Notes: a model not told the origin generated them from the letters alone. 64,000 nucleotides of DNA from Agaricicola taiwanensis (GCF_014635245.1 NZ_BMCP01000003.1:124001-188000), one strand, 5' to 3'. Shown: positions 9,452 to 17,643, counted from the first letter of the stretch. Made by a program: numbers and translations.

Positions 9452-10355
9452 TCTGTCTCCTCCCCTCGACAGGGCTGCGGCACCCGCCATGGGGCCCGTG
9501 ACCGAGCTTTATCCCGAGCGGCTCTACGCGCTGCAGAACGTCATCCGTCTCGACGGGCGCATCAGTTCTTATCCGGCCAATGCTCGAGGTTACACAGTCT
9601 CCAACTGCTTCCTGATCAAGGAAGGCAAGGACGCCGTGCTGCTGGACAGCGGATATTCGGCGCATGAGGAATCCATCCTGGCGCAGATCGCCAGCGTGCT
9701 GGAGCCGGACGCGACGCTGTCGGTCTATCCCCTGCGCATCAACGAATACATGTCGGTGTGCAACGTGGAGGCCATCGCGGACCGCTTCAACGTGATCCAG
9801 TGCTATTCCGGCAATCCGGACGCCGCGCTCTGGGTCGACTTCGGACGACGGTCGGATGCGGCCGAACAGAAGCCCTATGCGCTGAAGACGACGCTGGTCG
9901 CCCGCAGCCAGACGCTTCAGGTTGGCAGCGAGGGCGCGCGGCCGATCGAGGCCTTCCAGGCGCCGATCCGCCTCATCGGCACGCGCTGGATTTACGATCA
10001 GGCCACCCGCACGCTCTTCACCTCCGACAGTTTTTCCCACGAGTGGAGCGACAGTCCGTCTGGTCCCTGGACCACGACGGCGGACGACAACAGCACCAGT
10101 GCCGATCACATCCGCAGCTTTCTCCTCAACACCCGCTACTGGTGGCTTGAAGGGGGCAAGACGAACGAGCTCCGCCGCAAGCTCGATGAGGTCTTCAGCA
10201 AATATGAGATCGACATGATCGCGCCGGGCTACGGGCGGGTCATCTGCGGCCGCGCGCTGGTGGAGCGGCAAGTGGCCATGTTCGACGACGTCCTGAGGCG
10301 GCTCGACCGCAGCGTCGTCCCGGCGAAATACGTCGATCGCGACGAGATTAGGTGA
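9444..10355 (+). CDS. MBL-fold protein with a lost metal site
   Basis: A 303-residue metallo-beta-lactamase-fold protein, recognised by its N-terminal strands (TVSNCFLIKEGKDAVLLDSG) and the later TRTLFTSDSFSHEW. Where active family members have HxHxDH or HxExDH, this one reads PLRINEYMSVCN (residues 96-107), and the usual C-terminal PxHG is PGYGR. Almost every metal ligand is therefore missing. Its start lies inside the previous stop and its end overlaps the next gene, another MBL-fold protein. A non-catalytic partner subunit is a reasonable inference, though an altered hydrolase is possible. No signal peptide is seen. Confidence 0.7.
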   Translation: MTDLSPPLDRAAAPAMGPVTELYPERLYALQNVIRLDGRISSYPANARGYTVSNCFLIKEGKDAVLLDSGYSAHEESILAQIASVLEPDATLSVYPLRINEYMSVCNVEAIADRFNVIQCYSGNPDAALWVDFGRRSDAAEQKPYALKTTLVARSQTLQVGSEGARPIEAFQAPIRLIGTRWIYDQATRTLFTSDSFSHEWSDSPSGPWTTTADDNSTSADHIRSFLLNTRYWWLEGGKTNELRRKLDEVFSKYEIDMIAPGYGRVICGRALVERQVAMFDDVLRRLDRSVVPAKYVDRDEIR

Positions 10356-11173
10356 TCCCCATGTGCCAGAAACATTCTCTCCCGCGCGAACTGGCCGAAG
10401 GCGTCTTCTGGCTGGGCGACTGCCTGGAGCAGCGCGCCAACGGCAAGATCTATCACACCTACAATGCCGCCTATCTCCTTGTCGGCACGGAAGCCTCCAT
10501 GCTGATCGAGACGGGACATCCCAAGGATTTCCCGACGCTCGACCGGCAGATGACGGAGCTGCTGAAGGACCGTCCGCCGCTGAAGTATCTCTTCGTCACC
10601 CATCAGGAGACGCCGCATTCCGGTGGCCTCGGGCGTGTGCTGAGCCGCTATCCCAAGGCGGTTCTCTGTGGCGATCTCAGCGATTATCACCTTGCCTTTC
10701 CGGGCCTTGCCGGCCGCATGCTCGACCTGAGGGCGGGAGACGCGGTTGATCTCGGCGGCCGCTCCTTCGTGGCGGTCGAGCCTGTCATCCGCGACCTCAG
10801 GACCACCTGGTGGGGCTTCGACACCAAGGAGCGCGTGCTCTTTCCGGGCGACGGCTTCGCCTACAGCCATTATCACGAGGACGGCCACTGCGGGCTTTTC
10901 GCCGAGGAGGCCACCTCGCTGAATCTCCCCGAGGTTTCGGCGGTCTTCGCCGATCGGGCGCTGTTCTGGACCAAGTTCACGGACATGGGTCTTTATGTCG
11001 ACCGGCTGCAATGGCTGGTGGACGAACTTGACGTGAAGTGCATCGCGCCGGCCCACGGGCTGCCGATTCAAGATCCCACGCAAACCGTACCGAAGGTGAA
11101 GGAAGGGCTGCTCTACGGCAGTTCGGTCCCTGAATCGGGCACCGAAACCGGCCTCGCGCCGGTGGCCGTCTGA
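10352..11173 (+). CDS. MBL-fold protein with a partial diiron-type (ODP-like) site
   Basis: A 273-residue metallo-beta-lactamase-fold protein. The metal motif is T-H-Q-E-T-P-H at residues 83-89. This resembles the HxExDH motif of flavodiiron/ODP proteins rather than the hydrolase HxHxDH, with Pro in place of Asp. Asp167 (PGDGF) and His235 (PAHG) are present, while the intermediate His ligand is not evident. GTG 10352 overlaps the previous stop; ATG 10361 is an alternative. No flavodoxin domain is attached. With the preceding, more degenerate homologue it may form a heteromeric oxidoreductase or sensor; this is inference. Confidence 0.72.
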   Translation: MIPMCQKHSLPRELAEGVFWLGDCLEQRANGKIYHTYNAAYLLVGTEASMLIETGHPKDFPTLDRQMTELLKDRPPLKYLFVTHQETPHSGGLGRVLSRYPKAVLCGDLSDYHLAFPGLAGRMLDLRAGDAVDLGGRSFVAVEPVIRDLRTTWWGFDTKERVLFPGDGFAYSHYHEDGHCGLFAEEATSLNLPEVSAVFADRALFWTKFTDMGLYVDRLQWLVDELDVKCIAPAHGLPIQDPTQTVPKVKEGLLYGSSVPESGTETGLAPVAV

Positions 11174-11217
11174 GCTGAAGTTCAGGCTGCAATAACGATA
11201 TAAAAATGGAGGAAACA

Positions 11218-12225
11218 ATGACGATCGAACAGAAGCGTGCCGCGGCGACAGTGTCACGGCGCATGATGGTCTCTTTGGCGGTGATGGCCTTTGGCCTCGC
11301 CCTGCCGGCGACGGCGTCCGCTCAGGATTATCCGACCCAGCCGATCAAGCTGATCGTGCCGGGAACGGCAGGTGGCGGCATGGATGTCATCGCCCGTGTG
11401 ATCGGCGACAGGATCGGTACCATCCTCAAGCAGCCCGTGGTGGTGGAAAACAAGCCCGGCGCCGGCGGCAACATCGCCGTCGACTATGTCGCCAAGTCCA
11501 AGCCCGACGGCTACACCATGCTGATCGGCCAGACCGCGCATTTCTCCATCAACCCGTCGCTCTATTCGTCCTTGCCATTTGATCCGGTCAAGGATTTCCA
11601 GCCCGTGACGCTGCTGGCGGATGCTCCCAACGTGGTGATGGTCAACGCGGAATCGCCCATCAAGAATCTGGACGAGCTTGTCGCGGCGGCCAAAGCCTCC
11701 GAAAAGGGGCTGTCGCTCGCAACTCCGGGCAACGGGACGGTCTCGCATCTGACAGGCGAGTTGTTCCAGAAGACCGCACAAGTGAAGTTCAACCACATCC
11801 CCTACAAGGGCGCCGCCGCGGCGCTGACCGATGTGATGGGCGGCCGCGTCGATTTCATGCTCTCGTCGATTCCAACAGCGCTGTCGCAGATCAAGGCGGG
11901 CAAGCTCAGGCCGATCGCGGTCTCGGCGGCAAAGCGCAGCCCCTCGCTGCCTGATGTCCCGACCATCGGCGAGCAGGGCTATCCCGGCTTCGACGCAGGC
12001 ACCTGGTATGGCCTGCTGGTGCCGGCGGGCACGCCGACGGCTGTGGTCGAGAAGCTCAACGCCGCGGCCAATGAAGCCATCGAGGCCGATGACATCCGCG
12101 AGAAGATCCGCCAGGAGGGCGGTGACAGCTACGGCGGCACGAGCGCGGAATTCGCGGCCCTTATGAAGGCCGACAGCGAAAAGTGGTCCAAGGTCGTCAA
12201 GGAATCCGGCGCCAAGGTCGACTGA
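11218..12225 (+). CDS. tctC: Tripartite tricarboxylate transporter substrate-binding protein (TctC/Bug family)
   Basis: The periplasmic receptor of a TctABC importer. It has an N-terminal signal sequence (SRRMMVSLAVMAFGLALPA, cleavage after ASA) and then the Bug-family start YPTQPIKLIVPGTAGGGMD, whose loop binds carboxylates. GGAGGAA just upstream picks ATG 11218 rather than ATG 11206. At 335 residues it is of normal size. It follows the MBL pair by 44 bp and is separated from tctB by two competing stem-loops, which would favour receptor expression over the membrane subunits. Substrates of the family are di- and tricarboxylates and related small acids. Confidence 0.9.
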   Translation: MTIEQKRAAATVSRRMMVSLAVMAFGLALPATASAQDYPTQPIKLIVPGTAGGGMDVIARVIGDRIGTILKQPVVVENKPGAGGNIAVDYVAKSKPDGYTMLIGQTAHFSINPSLYSSLPFDPVKDFQPVTLLADAPNVVMVNAESPIKNLDELVAAAKASEKGLSLATPGNGTVSHLTGELFQKTAQVKFNHIPYKGAAAALTDVMGGRVDFMLSSIPTALSQIKAGKLRPIAVSAAKRSPSLPDVPTIGEQGYPGFDAGTWYGLLVPAGTPTAVVEKLNAAANEAIEADDIREKIRQEGGDSYGGTSAEFAALMKADSEKWSKVVKESGAKVD

Positions 12226-12250
12226 CCGGCCGACCTTCGCCAATGAACAT

Positions 12251-12293
12251 CCTGCCGCCCGTCTGAGGTGACGCGGCGGCAGGACCGCGTCAC
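12251..12293 (+). promoter_or_regulatory. Two mutually exclusive stem-loops between tctC and tctB
   Basis: Hairpin A pairs 12251-12259 with 12275-12283 (9 bp). Hairpin B pairs 12268-12276 with 12285-12293 (9 bp, 8-base loop). The 3' arm of A overlaps the 5' arm and loop of B, so only one can form at a time. No T-run follows, so this looks more like mRNA processing, protection or attenuation than a plain terminator. Confidence 0.55.
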
Positions 12294-12314
12294 GGCGGAT
12301 GGACCAACCTGCTC

Positions 12315-12800
12315 ATGCAACAGAGGATCACCCGGATGTCTCCGACCATTCGCGCGCCCAAGGAATTTTGGATGGGCCTGCTCTATCTCGCCCTTGGCGG
12401 TGCAGGCATCCTGATCGCGCAGCATTATCCCTTCGGCACCGCGAGCCGGATGGGGCCTGGCTATCTGCCCAGCCTCGTCTGCGGATTGTTGATGCTGTTC
12501 GGCGTCATCTCGCTGGTGCGGGCGGTGCGGCTGACGGGTGAGCCCATCGGTGAGATCGCCTTCAAGCCGCTGTTTCTCGTCCTGCTGAGCGTCTTCGCCT
12601 TCGCGGCTCTCAGCCTGCGCGCGGGGCTGGTCATCGCGATCATCGCCCTTGTGCTCATCAGCGCCGCCGGCAGCCGCTATTTCACCTTCTCCTGGAAGGC
12701 GATGGCCGGCATGCTTGTTCTCGTCGCCTTCTGCAGTCTCATCTTCGTACGGGGCCTGGGTGTCCCGCTGCCGTTGATCGGCACATGGTTCACGGGCTGA
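12315..12800 (+). CDS. tctB: Tripartite tricarboxylate transporter small membrane subunit TctB
   Basis: The small integral-membrane subunit of the TctABC importer. The 161-residue protein shows about four hydrophobic segments (around residues 22-38, 50-68, 82-120 and 130-150). The family's G-x-G-x-x-P turn is visible as RMGPGYLPSLVCG after the first helix. A second in-frame ATG at 12336 could be the true start, since ribosome-site evidence does not decide. It ends 10 bp before tctA, so the two membrane subunits are co-translated. TctB acts with TctA in proton- or sodium-coupled uptake of the ligand delivered by TctC. Confidence 0.85.
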   Translation: MQQRITRMSPTIRAPKEFWMGLLYLALGGAGILIAQHYPFGTASRMGPGYLPSLVCGLLMLFGVISLVRAVRLTGEPIGEIAFKPLFLVLLSVFAFAALSLRAGLVIAIIALVLISAAGSRYFTFSWKAMAGMLVLVAFCSLIFVRGLGVPLPLIGTWFTG

Positions 12801-12810
12801 GGAGGCGCGC

Positions 12811-14316
12811 ATGGAACTCTTCGGCAATCTGGCGCTCGGTTTCGAAACGGCGCTGACCCTCACCAATCTGGCCTATTGTTTCCTCGGGGTGCTGCTCGGC
12901 ACGGCCATCGGCGTGCTGCCGGGGCTGGGCCCCGTGGCGACCATCGCCATGCTGCTGCCGCTCACCTTCGGGCTTCCGGCGGAGACCTCGCTGATCATGC
13001 TCGCGGGCATCTATTACGGTGCGCAGTATGGCGGCTCGACGACGGCGATCCTGGTCAATCTGCCGGGGGAATCCTCCGCGGTCGTCGCGACGCTCGACGG
13101 CTATCAGATGGCGCGGCGCGGCCGGGCGGGCGTGGCCCTTGCCACCGCCGCCATCGGCTCCTTCGTTGCCGGCACCATCGCCACCCTTGTCATCGTGCTG
13201 TTCGCGCCGCCGCTTGCCGGCGTGGCGCTGGAATTCGGCGCGGCCGAATATTTCTCGCTGATGGTTCTGGGGCTGATCGCCTCCATCGTGCTCGCCCACG
13301 GTTCGCTGCTGCATGCCTTCGGCATGATCCTGATCGGCTTCTTCCTGGGCTTTGTCGGCACCGATGTGAACTCGGGGATGCAGCGGTACAGCTTTGGCGT
13401 GCCGGAACTGGGCGACGGGCTCAACTTCGTCATCATCGCCATGGGCACTTTCGGGCTGGGCGAGATCATCGCCAACCTCGGCACCGAAATGAGCCGCGAT
13501 GTTCATGCCGCGAAGATCAACAACCTGATGCCGAGCCGCGAGGATTTCCGGCGGATCGTCAAGCCGATCCTGCGAGGGACCTTCCTCGGCTCGTTCCTTG
13601 GAATCCTGCCCGGCGGCGGGGCCATGTTGGCCGCTTTCGCGACCTATTCGATGGAGAAGAAGCTGTCGCCGCATCAGGCGGAATTCGGCCATGGCGCGAT
13701 CGAGGGCGTCGCGGCGCCGGAATCGGCCAATAACGCGGGCGCGCAAACCTCCTTCATTCCCATGCTGACGCTCGGCATCCCTTCCAATCCCGTGATGGCG
13801 CTGATGATCGGCGCGATGATCATCCAGGGCATCCAGCCGGGACCGTCGGTGATGACCGAACAGCCGAGCCTGTTCTGGGGGCTGATCATCTCGATGTGGA
13901 TCGGCAATCTGATGCTGCTGGTCCTGAACCTTCCGCTTGTTGGAATCTGGGTGAAGCTCATTTCGGTGCCCTACCACTTCCTCTATCCCGTCATCCTGAC
14001 GTTCTGCTGCATCGGCGTCTTCAGCCTCAACAACTCCACCTTCGACATCTACCTGATGATCATATTCGGCTTCATGGGATATGTGTTCCGCAAGCTGGGA
14101 GCCGAGCCCGCCCCCATGCTGCTCGCCTTCATCCTCGGTCCCATGATGGAGGAATATCTGAGGCGCGCGCTGCTTCTGTCGCATGGCGATCCCGCCGTCT
14201 TCATCTTCAGCCCCATCAGCGGCGCGCTTCTGGTGGTGGCCGTCATCCTCCTGCTTCTTGTGCTGCTGCCATCGATCAAGCGCAGCCGTGTTGAAGCCTT
14301 CCAGGAGGAGGCATGA
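12811..14316 (+). CDS. tctA: Tripartite tricarboxylate transporter large membrane subunit TctA
   Basis: The large membrane subunit, 501 residues with about 12 hydrophobic segments. It carries the conserved TctA motif near the N-terminus, GTAIGVLPGLGPVATIAMLLP (about residues 30-50), and its internal counterpart GILPGGGAMLAAF near residue 265, reflecting the inverted-repeat fold of the family. The sequence YYGAQYGGSTTAIL is also characteristic. A GAGGAGG site precedes the ATG. It belongs to one operon with the lyase, the MBL pair, tctC, tctB and the GlcG-like gene, so the carboxylate it imports is probably processed by those enzymes. Confidence 0.93.
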   Translation: MELFGNLALGFETALTLTNLAYCFLGVLLGTAIGVLPGLGPVATIAMLLPLTFGLPAETSLIMLAGIYYGAQYGGSTTAILVNLPGESSAVVATLDGYQMARRGRAGVALATAAIGSFVAGTIATLVIVLFAPPLAGVALEFGAAEYFSLMVLGLIASIVLAHGSLLHAFGMILIGFFLGFVGTDVNSGMQRYSFGVPELGDGLNFVIIAMGTFGLGEIIANLGTEMSRDVHAAKINNLMPSREDFRRIVKPILRGTFLGSFLGILPGGGAMLAAFATYSMEKKLSPHQAEFGHGAIEGVAAPESANNAGAQTSFIPMLTLGIPSNPVMALMIGAMIIQGIQPGPSVMTEQPSLFWGLIISMWIGNLMLLVLNLPLVGIWVKLISVPYHFLYPVILTFCCIGVFSLNNSTFDIYLMIIFGFMGYVFRKLGAEPAPMLLAFILGPMMEEYLRRALLLSHGDPAVFIFSPISGALLVVAVILLLLVLLPSIKRSRVEAFQEEA

Positions 14317-14343
14317 ACCCAACCCCATGACAAGGAGACACCT

Positions 14344-14757
14344 ATGAAGCTCGAGACAGCCCAGGGAATAGTGACCGCCATACTGGCGGACGCCCGAGAC
14401 CGCGGCTTCAATCCGCTGGCCGTAGCCGTGATGGACGCGCGAGGTGCGATGCGCGCGCTTGCGACGGAAGACGGCACCAGCACCAAGCGCGCCGAAATCG
14501 CCATGGGCAAGGCACATGCGGCCGTTGCCATGGGCTTCGGCACCCGCGATCTTGCGAAGCGCGCGCCGCAATTTCTCGCGGCGGTGACCCACGCGGTTGG
14601 CGGGCTCTTCGTGCCGGTTCCAGGCGGCGTGCTGATCCGGAGCCAGGACGGCAGCCTCCTCGGCTCGGTCGGCGTGTCCGGCGAGAGTTCTGACAACGAC
14701 GAAATGGCTGCGGTCGCAGGCATCACGGCGCAGGCCCTGGTGGCTGACCCGGGCTAA
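14344..14757 (+). CDS. GlcG/HbpS family protein (DUF336)
   Basis: A small soluble protein of 137 residues in the GlcG/HbpS (DUF336) family, recognised by the pattern NPLAVAVMDARGAMRALATEDG, then KRAEIAMGKAHAA, and the C-terminal GSVGVSGESSDNDE. Members accompany glycolate or dicarboxylate catabolic operons, and some Actinobacterial relatives bind haem; the biochemical role is mostly unknown. AAGGAG precedes the ATG. It is the last gene of the LysR-controlled operon, 27 bp after tctA. The toxin-antitoxin promoter begins immediately after its stop. Confidence 0.8.
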   Translation: MKLETAQGIVTAILADARDRGFNPLAVAVMDARGAMRALATEDGTSTKRAEIAMGKAHAAVAMGFGTRDLAKRAPQFLAAVTHAVGGLFVPVPGGVLIRSQDGSLLGSVGVSGESSDNDEMAAVAGITAQALVADPG

Positions 14758-14760
14758 GCC

Positions 14761-14804
14761 TTGTTTTTGCCGTTTGGCATGTTATATCTAATTCCATGCC
14801 AAAC
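14761..14804 (+). promoter_or_regulatory. Toxin-antitoxin promoter and operator; probable leaderless start
   Basis: A -35-like TTGTTT (14761-14766) and a -10-like TATATC (14783-14788) precede the antitoxin ATG at 14796. A perfect 10-bp inverted repeat (14772-14781 and 14795-14804, 13-base centre) spans the -10 and the start codon itself. No ribosome site exists, and initiation seven bases after the -10 would fall at the ATG, so the mRNA is probably leaderless and blocked by its own antitoxin. Confidence 0.6.
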
Positions 14805-15230
14805 AACAGCGCCGCCATTCAGCTCACTCTCGTCCAGCCGACACCGGCCAACAGCGCTGTTGATCGGATCACGGATGAAGAGGCGGCTGCCCTCGCGCGC
14901 ACCACCGTCAATCTCTTCCGCGCCTGGGGCCTCAGCGATGCTGAGGCCTGCACGCTTCTGGGCGGCATGGCCCTCAGAACATGGGCGCGGTGGAAGGAGG
15001 GCGCGATCGGGCGGATCGACCGCGACCTGCGGGCCCGTATGGCGATCCTGATGGGGATCCATAAGGGCTTGCGGCATCTCTTTCGCGATCCGGCGCGCGG
15101 CTATGCCTGGATCCGCAAACCGAACGCTTTTTTCGCAGGGCAATCGGCGCTCGACGTGATGATGCGCGGTGAGATGACCGATCTCATCGATGTGCGCGGC
15201 TTCCTCGACGCTGAGCGCGGGGCGTGGTGA
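14796..15230 (+). CDS. Xre/MbcA/ParS-type antitoxin (DUF2384)
   Basis: The antitoxin of a RES-Xre pair. The 144-residue protein has an N-terminal Xre-like helix-turn-helix region (about residues 30-70, LSDAEACTLLGGMALRTWARWKEG). A C-terminal toxin-binding DUF2384/MbcA domain follows (about 85-144), with the signature AWIRKPNAFFAGQSALDVM, whose last helix normally plugs the toxin's NAD pocket. The start codon lies inside an inverted repeat, fitting autorepression. The end overlaps the toxin start by 7 bp, giving coupled translation and the usual antitoxin-first order. Confidence 0.88.
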   Translation: MPNNSAAIQLTLVQPTPANSAVDRITDEEAAALARTTVNLFRAWGLSDAEACTLLGGMALRTWARWKEGAIGRIDRDLRARMAILMGIHKGLRHLFRDPARGYAWIRKPNAFFAGQSALDVMMRGEMTDLIDVRGFLDAERGAW

Positions 15231-15916
15231 CGCCGCCCCTGCGGCGGGTGACCTGGCGGCAGACCTGGCGCATCATCCGCTCCATCTATCCGCCGATCGA
15301 TCTTTTCGAGGACATCGCCGATCCCGCCGATTGGGAAGCAGTGGCTTCGGCGGAGGCCAAATTCAACCCGCGTGTGCGGGACGCGGTGGGCGATCTTGTC
15401 AAGCTGCCGGTGGCGCGGCGCGTGACGGGTCCGGGAGCAAGCTGGGTCAACGCGCCCTTCGTGCATTGTTCCATGCTCAGGCCCAGTCGGTTTTCCGACG
15501 GGAGTTTCGGGGTCTACTACGCCGCCGACCGTGAGGAGACGGCGCTTGCCGAAACCATCCATCATCACAGCCGCATGATGCGGGCGACAGCGGAGGCGCC
15601 AGGCTGGACCTCGGAGTTCCGGGCGCTCATCGGCAGCATCGACCGCGACCTGCACGACGTGGCGGACATGCCCGGGGTGCTTGATCCCGATCGCTATGAG
15701 GCGTCCCAGCAGCTTGGGGCCGACCTGCGGAGGGTTGGAAGCGACGGCGTCACCTGGCCCAGCGTCCGGCACCGGGAGGGCCGCTGCATTGGCGTGTTCT
15801 GGCCTGATGTGATCACCATACCGGCTCAGGGAAGCCACTTCGCCTATCACTGGGATGGCGGCAGGGTCGATTTCATCAAGCGGCTCGATACGGGCGAAGT
15901 GCTCAAGGTGAGCTAG
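15224..15916 (+). CDS. RES-domain toxin (NAD+ phosphorylase/ADP-ribosyl transferase family)
   Basis: The toxin partner, 230 residues. The RES fold is visible from the Arg-containing segment RPSRFSDGSFGVYYAADREETALAE (two stretches, about residues 86-110) and the Ser in YEASQQLGADLR (S161). These correspond to the Arg, Glu and Ser that name the domain. Known RES toxins (MbcT, ParT) destroy NAD+ by phosphorolysis or modify phosphoribosyl enzymes. The start is GTG 15224 or the next GTG at 15227, inside the antitoxin's 3' end. The 3' end overlaps convergent phnN by 14 bp. Confidence 0.87.
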   Translation: MVTPPLRRVTWRQTWRIIRSIYPPIDLFEDIADPADWEAVASAEAKFNPRVRDAVGDLVKLPVARRVTGPGASWVNAPFVHCSMLRPSRFSDGSFGVYYAADREETALAETIHHHSRMMRATAEAPGWTSEFRALIGSIDRDLHDVADMPGVLDPDRYEASQQLGADLRRVGSDGVTWPSVRHREGRCIGVFWPDVITIPAQGSHFAYHWDGGRVDFIKRLDTGEVLKVS

Positions 15917-16517
15917 CGGAGGCGCTGGCGGCCTGGCGTGCGGCTCCCGCGGATCGCCTGAGATGGCCGACCATCTGCCGGACCGCGCCGGCGAGATCGG
16001 CGGAATTGTCGATGCTTATGAAATCACGTGTCGCCTCAGGCAGCTCAAGCGGCACCTGACGCCCGATCCTTTCCCGGATTTCCTCCTCCGTTTCGCGACC
16101 GCGGGCGGCAAGGCGTCCCACAAGCAGCTCCGGCCGCGCGGTCACTTCGATGACCTCGATGGCGCCGAAGCGGTGTGCCGCGGGCTCCAGGGCGCGCCGC
16201 GATATATTCGCGACCACGGTATGGCCCTGCGCCAGATCCTGCAGAACCGCAGCCGGAAGGGCATAGTGAAGCCCATGCGCCTGCCAGGAGAGGCAGAAAG
16301 CACCTTGCGCCTCAGCGGCTAGAAAAGCGGCTTGGCTCAGGCTGTCGTGATCCTCAGTGCCGCCGTCCGACGGGCGCGTGATGACGCGTCGGACAAAACG
16401 TACATTGCGGCAATCCTTGAGTTCTCGGGCGGCGCGTGACAGCAGAGTGTCCTTTCCGGCGCCGCTGGGGCCGACAATGGCAACGAATACACCGGGGTGA
16501 TTGGCTTCAGGCGACAC
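15903..16517 (-). CDS. phnN: Ribose 1,5-bisphosphokinase PhnN
   Basis: Phosphorylates ribose 1,5-bisphosphate to PRPP, the recycling step of C-P lyase metabolism. The 204-residue protein has a guanylate-kinase-like fold with the P-loop G16-P-S-G-A-G-K-D23 and the RRVITRPSDGGTEDHDSLS acceptor region typical of PhnN. I place the start at GTG 16517, preceded by GGGAGGGG at a good distance; the longer upstream frame is only a shadow of phnM. It overlaps phnM by 11 bp and is the last gene of the operon. Its 3' end overlaps the RES toxin gene tail to tail. Confidence 0.92.
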   Translation of the reverse strand: MSPEANHPGVFVAIVGPSGAGKDTLLSRAARELKDCRNVRFVRRVITRPSDGGTEDHDSLSQAAFLAAEAQGAFCLSWQAHGLHYALPAAVLQDLAQGHTVVANISRRALEPAAHRFGAIEVIEVTARPELLVGRLAARGRETEEEIRERIGRQVPLELPEATRDFISIDNSADLAGAVRQMVGHLRRSAGAARQAASASASSP

Positions 16518-17643
16518 GCTGCCCCTCCCGCCACACACCTGCGATGAATGGCGGCAGGCCGTCGGCCGTGCGCACCCGCACAAGGTCGGCGCGCCGCCCG
16601 ATCTCGATCCGGCCGCGATCGTGAAGCTGCGCGGCTGCTGCCGGATTGGCCGTGATGAGACGGATTGCCTGAGGCAAGTCGAGAAGATCCCGTTCGGCGA
16701 GGACAAAGGCGGCCTGCATGAGGCTGAAGGGCACATAATCGGAGGAGAGGATGTCCAGTGCGCCCTTTGCCAGCAGATCGGTAGCCGAGACATTCCCGGA
16801 ATGCGAGCCGCCGCGCACCACATTGGGCGCGCCCATCAGGACCTGAAGCCCGGCCTGGCGTGAGCGCTCCGCCGCTTCGATGGTGGTCGGGAATTCCGCC
16901 AGCGACACGCCCAGCGCCACGCCTTCGGCGACATGATCGGCGGTGGCGTCGTCGTGGGACGCGACCGCGATGCCTGCGTCATGGCAGGCGGCGGCGATCA
17001 GCCTGCGGTTGCGATCGGAATTTTCCTGCGATTCCGCGATCCGGCGCTCGCAGAAGGCCTCAAACTCGGCGTCGGAGATCTTCTTCTTACCCTGGTAGTA
17101 GATGCGATAGGCATCCAGGCTGACGAACTGACGCTGCCCCGGCGCATGGTCCATGAGGGAGGCCAAACGGACACGGTCGTTATCCTTGATGGCATCAAAC
17201 TGGTCCATGACGTCGGAGACCGAGACCTCGCAGCGCAGATGGATGAAGTGATCTGCCCGCAGCCGCTCGGCGGCGCTGGCGGCCGAGATGGTGGCGGCCA
17301 TGGCCTGCATGTCGGCCGCACCGAGTTCGATGTCGCCGTCCGATCCTACGCGTAGGGCATCGAACACCGTGGTGATGCCCGAGGTGGCGATCTGCCCGTC
17401 ATGGGCCTGCAGGGCCGCGGCCATGTTCCAGCGCACCTTCGGCCGGGGCTGGAAATGGCTTTCCAGATGATCGGTGTGAAGCTCGACACATCCCGGCATG
17501 ACGTAATCGCCGCCGACATCAATGCCGATGGTGGCGGGACCGGAGGTGATGTCGACGATGATGCCGTCCCGGATAACGAGCGTTCCGTGGACGATCTCGT
17601 CGGCGAGGATCATGGCGGCATTGGTGAAGATGAGTTCAGACAT
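16507..17643 (-). CDS. phnM: Alpha-D-ribose 1-methylphosphonate 5-triphosphate diphosphatase PhnM
   Basis: Removes diphosphate from ribose 1-alkylphosphonate 5-triphosphate before the C-P bond is broken. It is an amidohydrolase-superfamily protein of 378 residues. The metal-binding motif is ELHTDHLESHFQPR, with H56 and H59, and further metal residues lie in VASHDDATADH. The start is ATG 17643; translation further upstream would only mirror the DUF1045 gene, which this one overlaps by 8 bp. Its end overlaps phnN. Length and motifs match PhnM closely. Confidence 0.94.
   Translation of the reverse strand: MSELIFTNAAMILADEIVHGTLVIRDGIIVDITSGPATIGIDVGGDYVMPGCVELHTDHLESHFQPRPKVRWNMAAALQAHDGQIATSGITTVFDALRVGSDGDIELGAADMQAMAATISAASAAERLRADHFIHLRCEVSVSDVMDQFDAIKDNDRVRLASLMDHAPGQRQFVSLDAYRIYYQGKKKISDAEFEAFCERRIAESQENSDRNRRLIAAACHDAGIAVASHDDATADHVAEGVALGVSLAEFPTTIEAAERSRQAGLQVLMGAPNVVRGGSHSGNVSATDLLAKGALDILSSDYVPFSLMQAAFVLAERDLLDLPQAIRLITANPAAAAQLHDRGRIEIGRRADLVRVRTADGLPPFIAGVWREGQRVA

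Noticed and set aside
12790-14592. A 600-codon minus-strand frame opposite tctA.
   Set aside because: The translation is a run of His, Asp, Arg and Gln without a fold signature. The plus strand encodes a conserved TctA membrane protein over the same interval.
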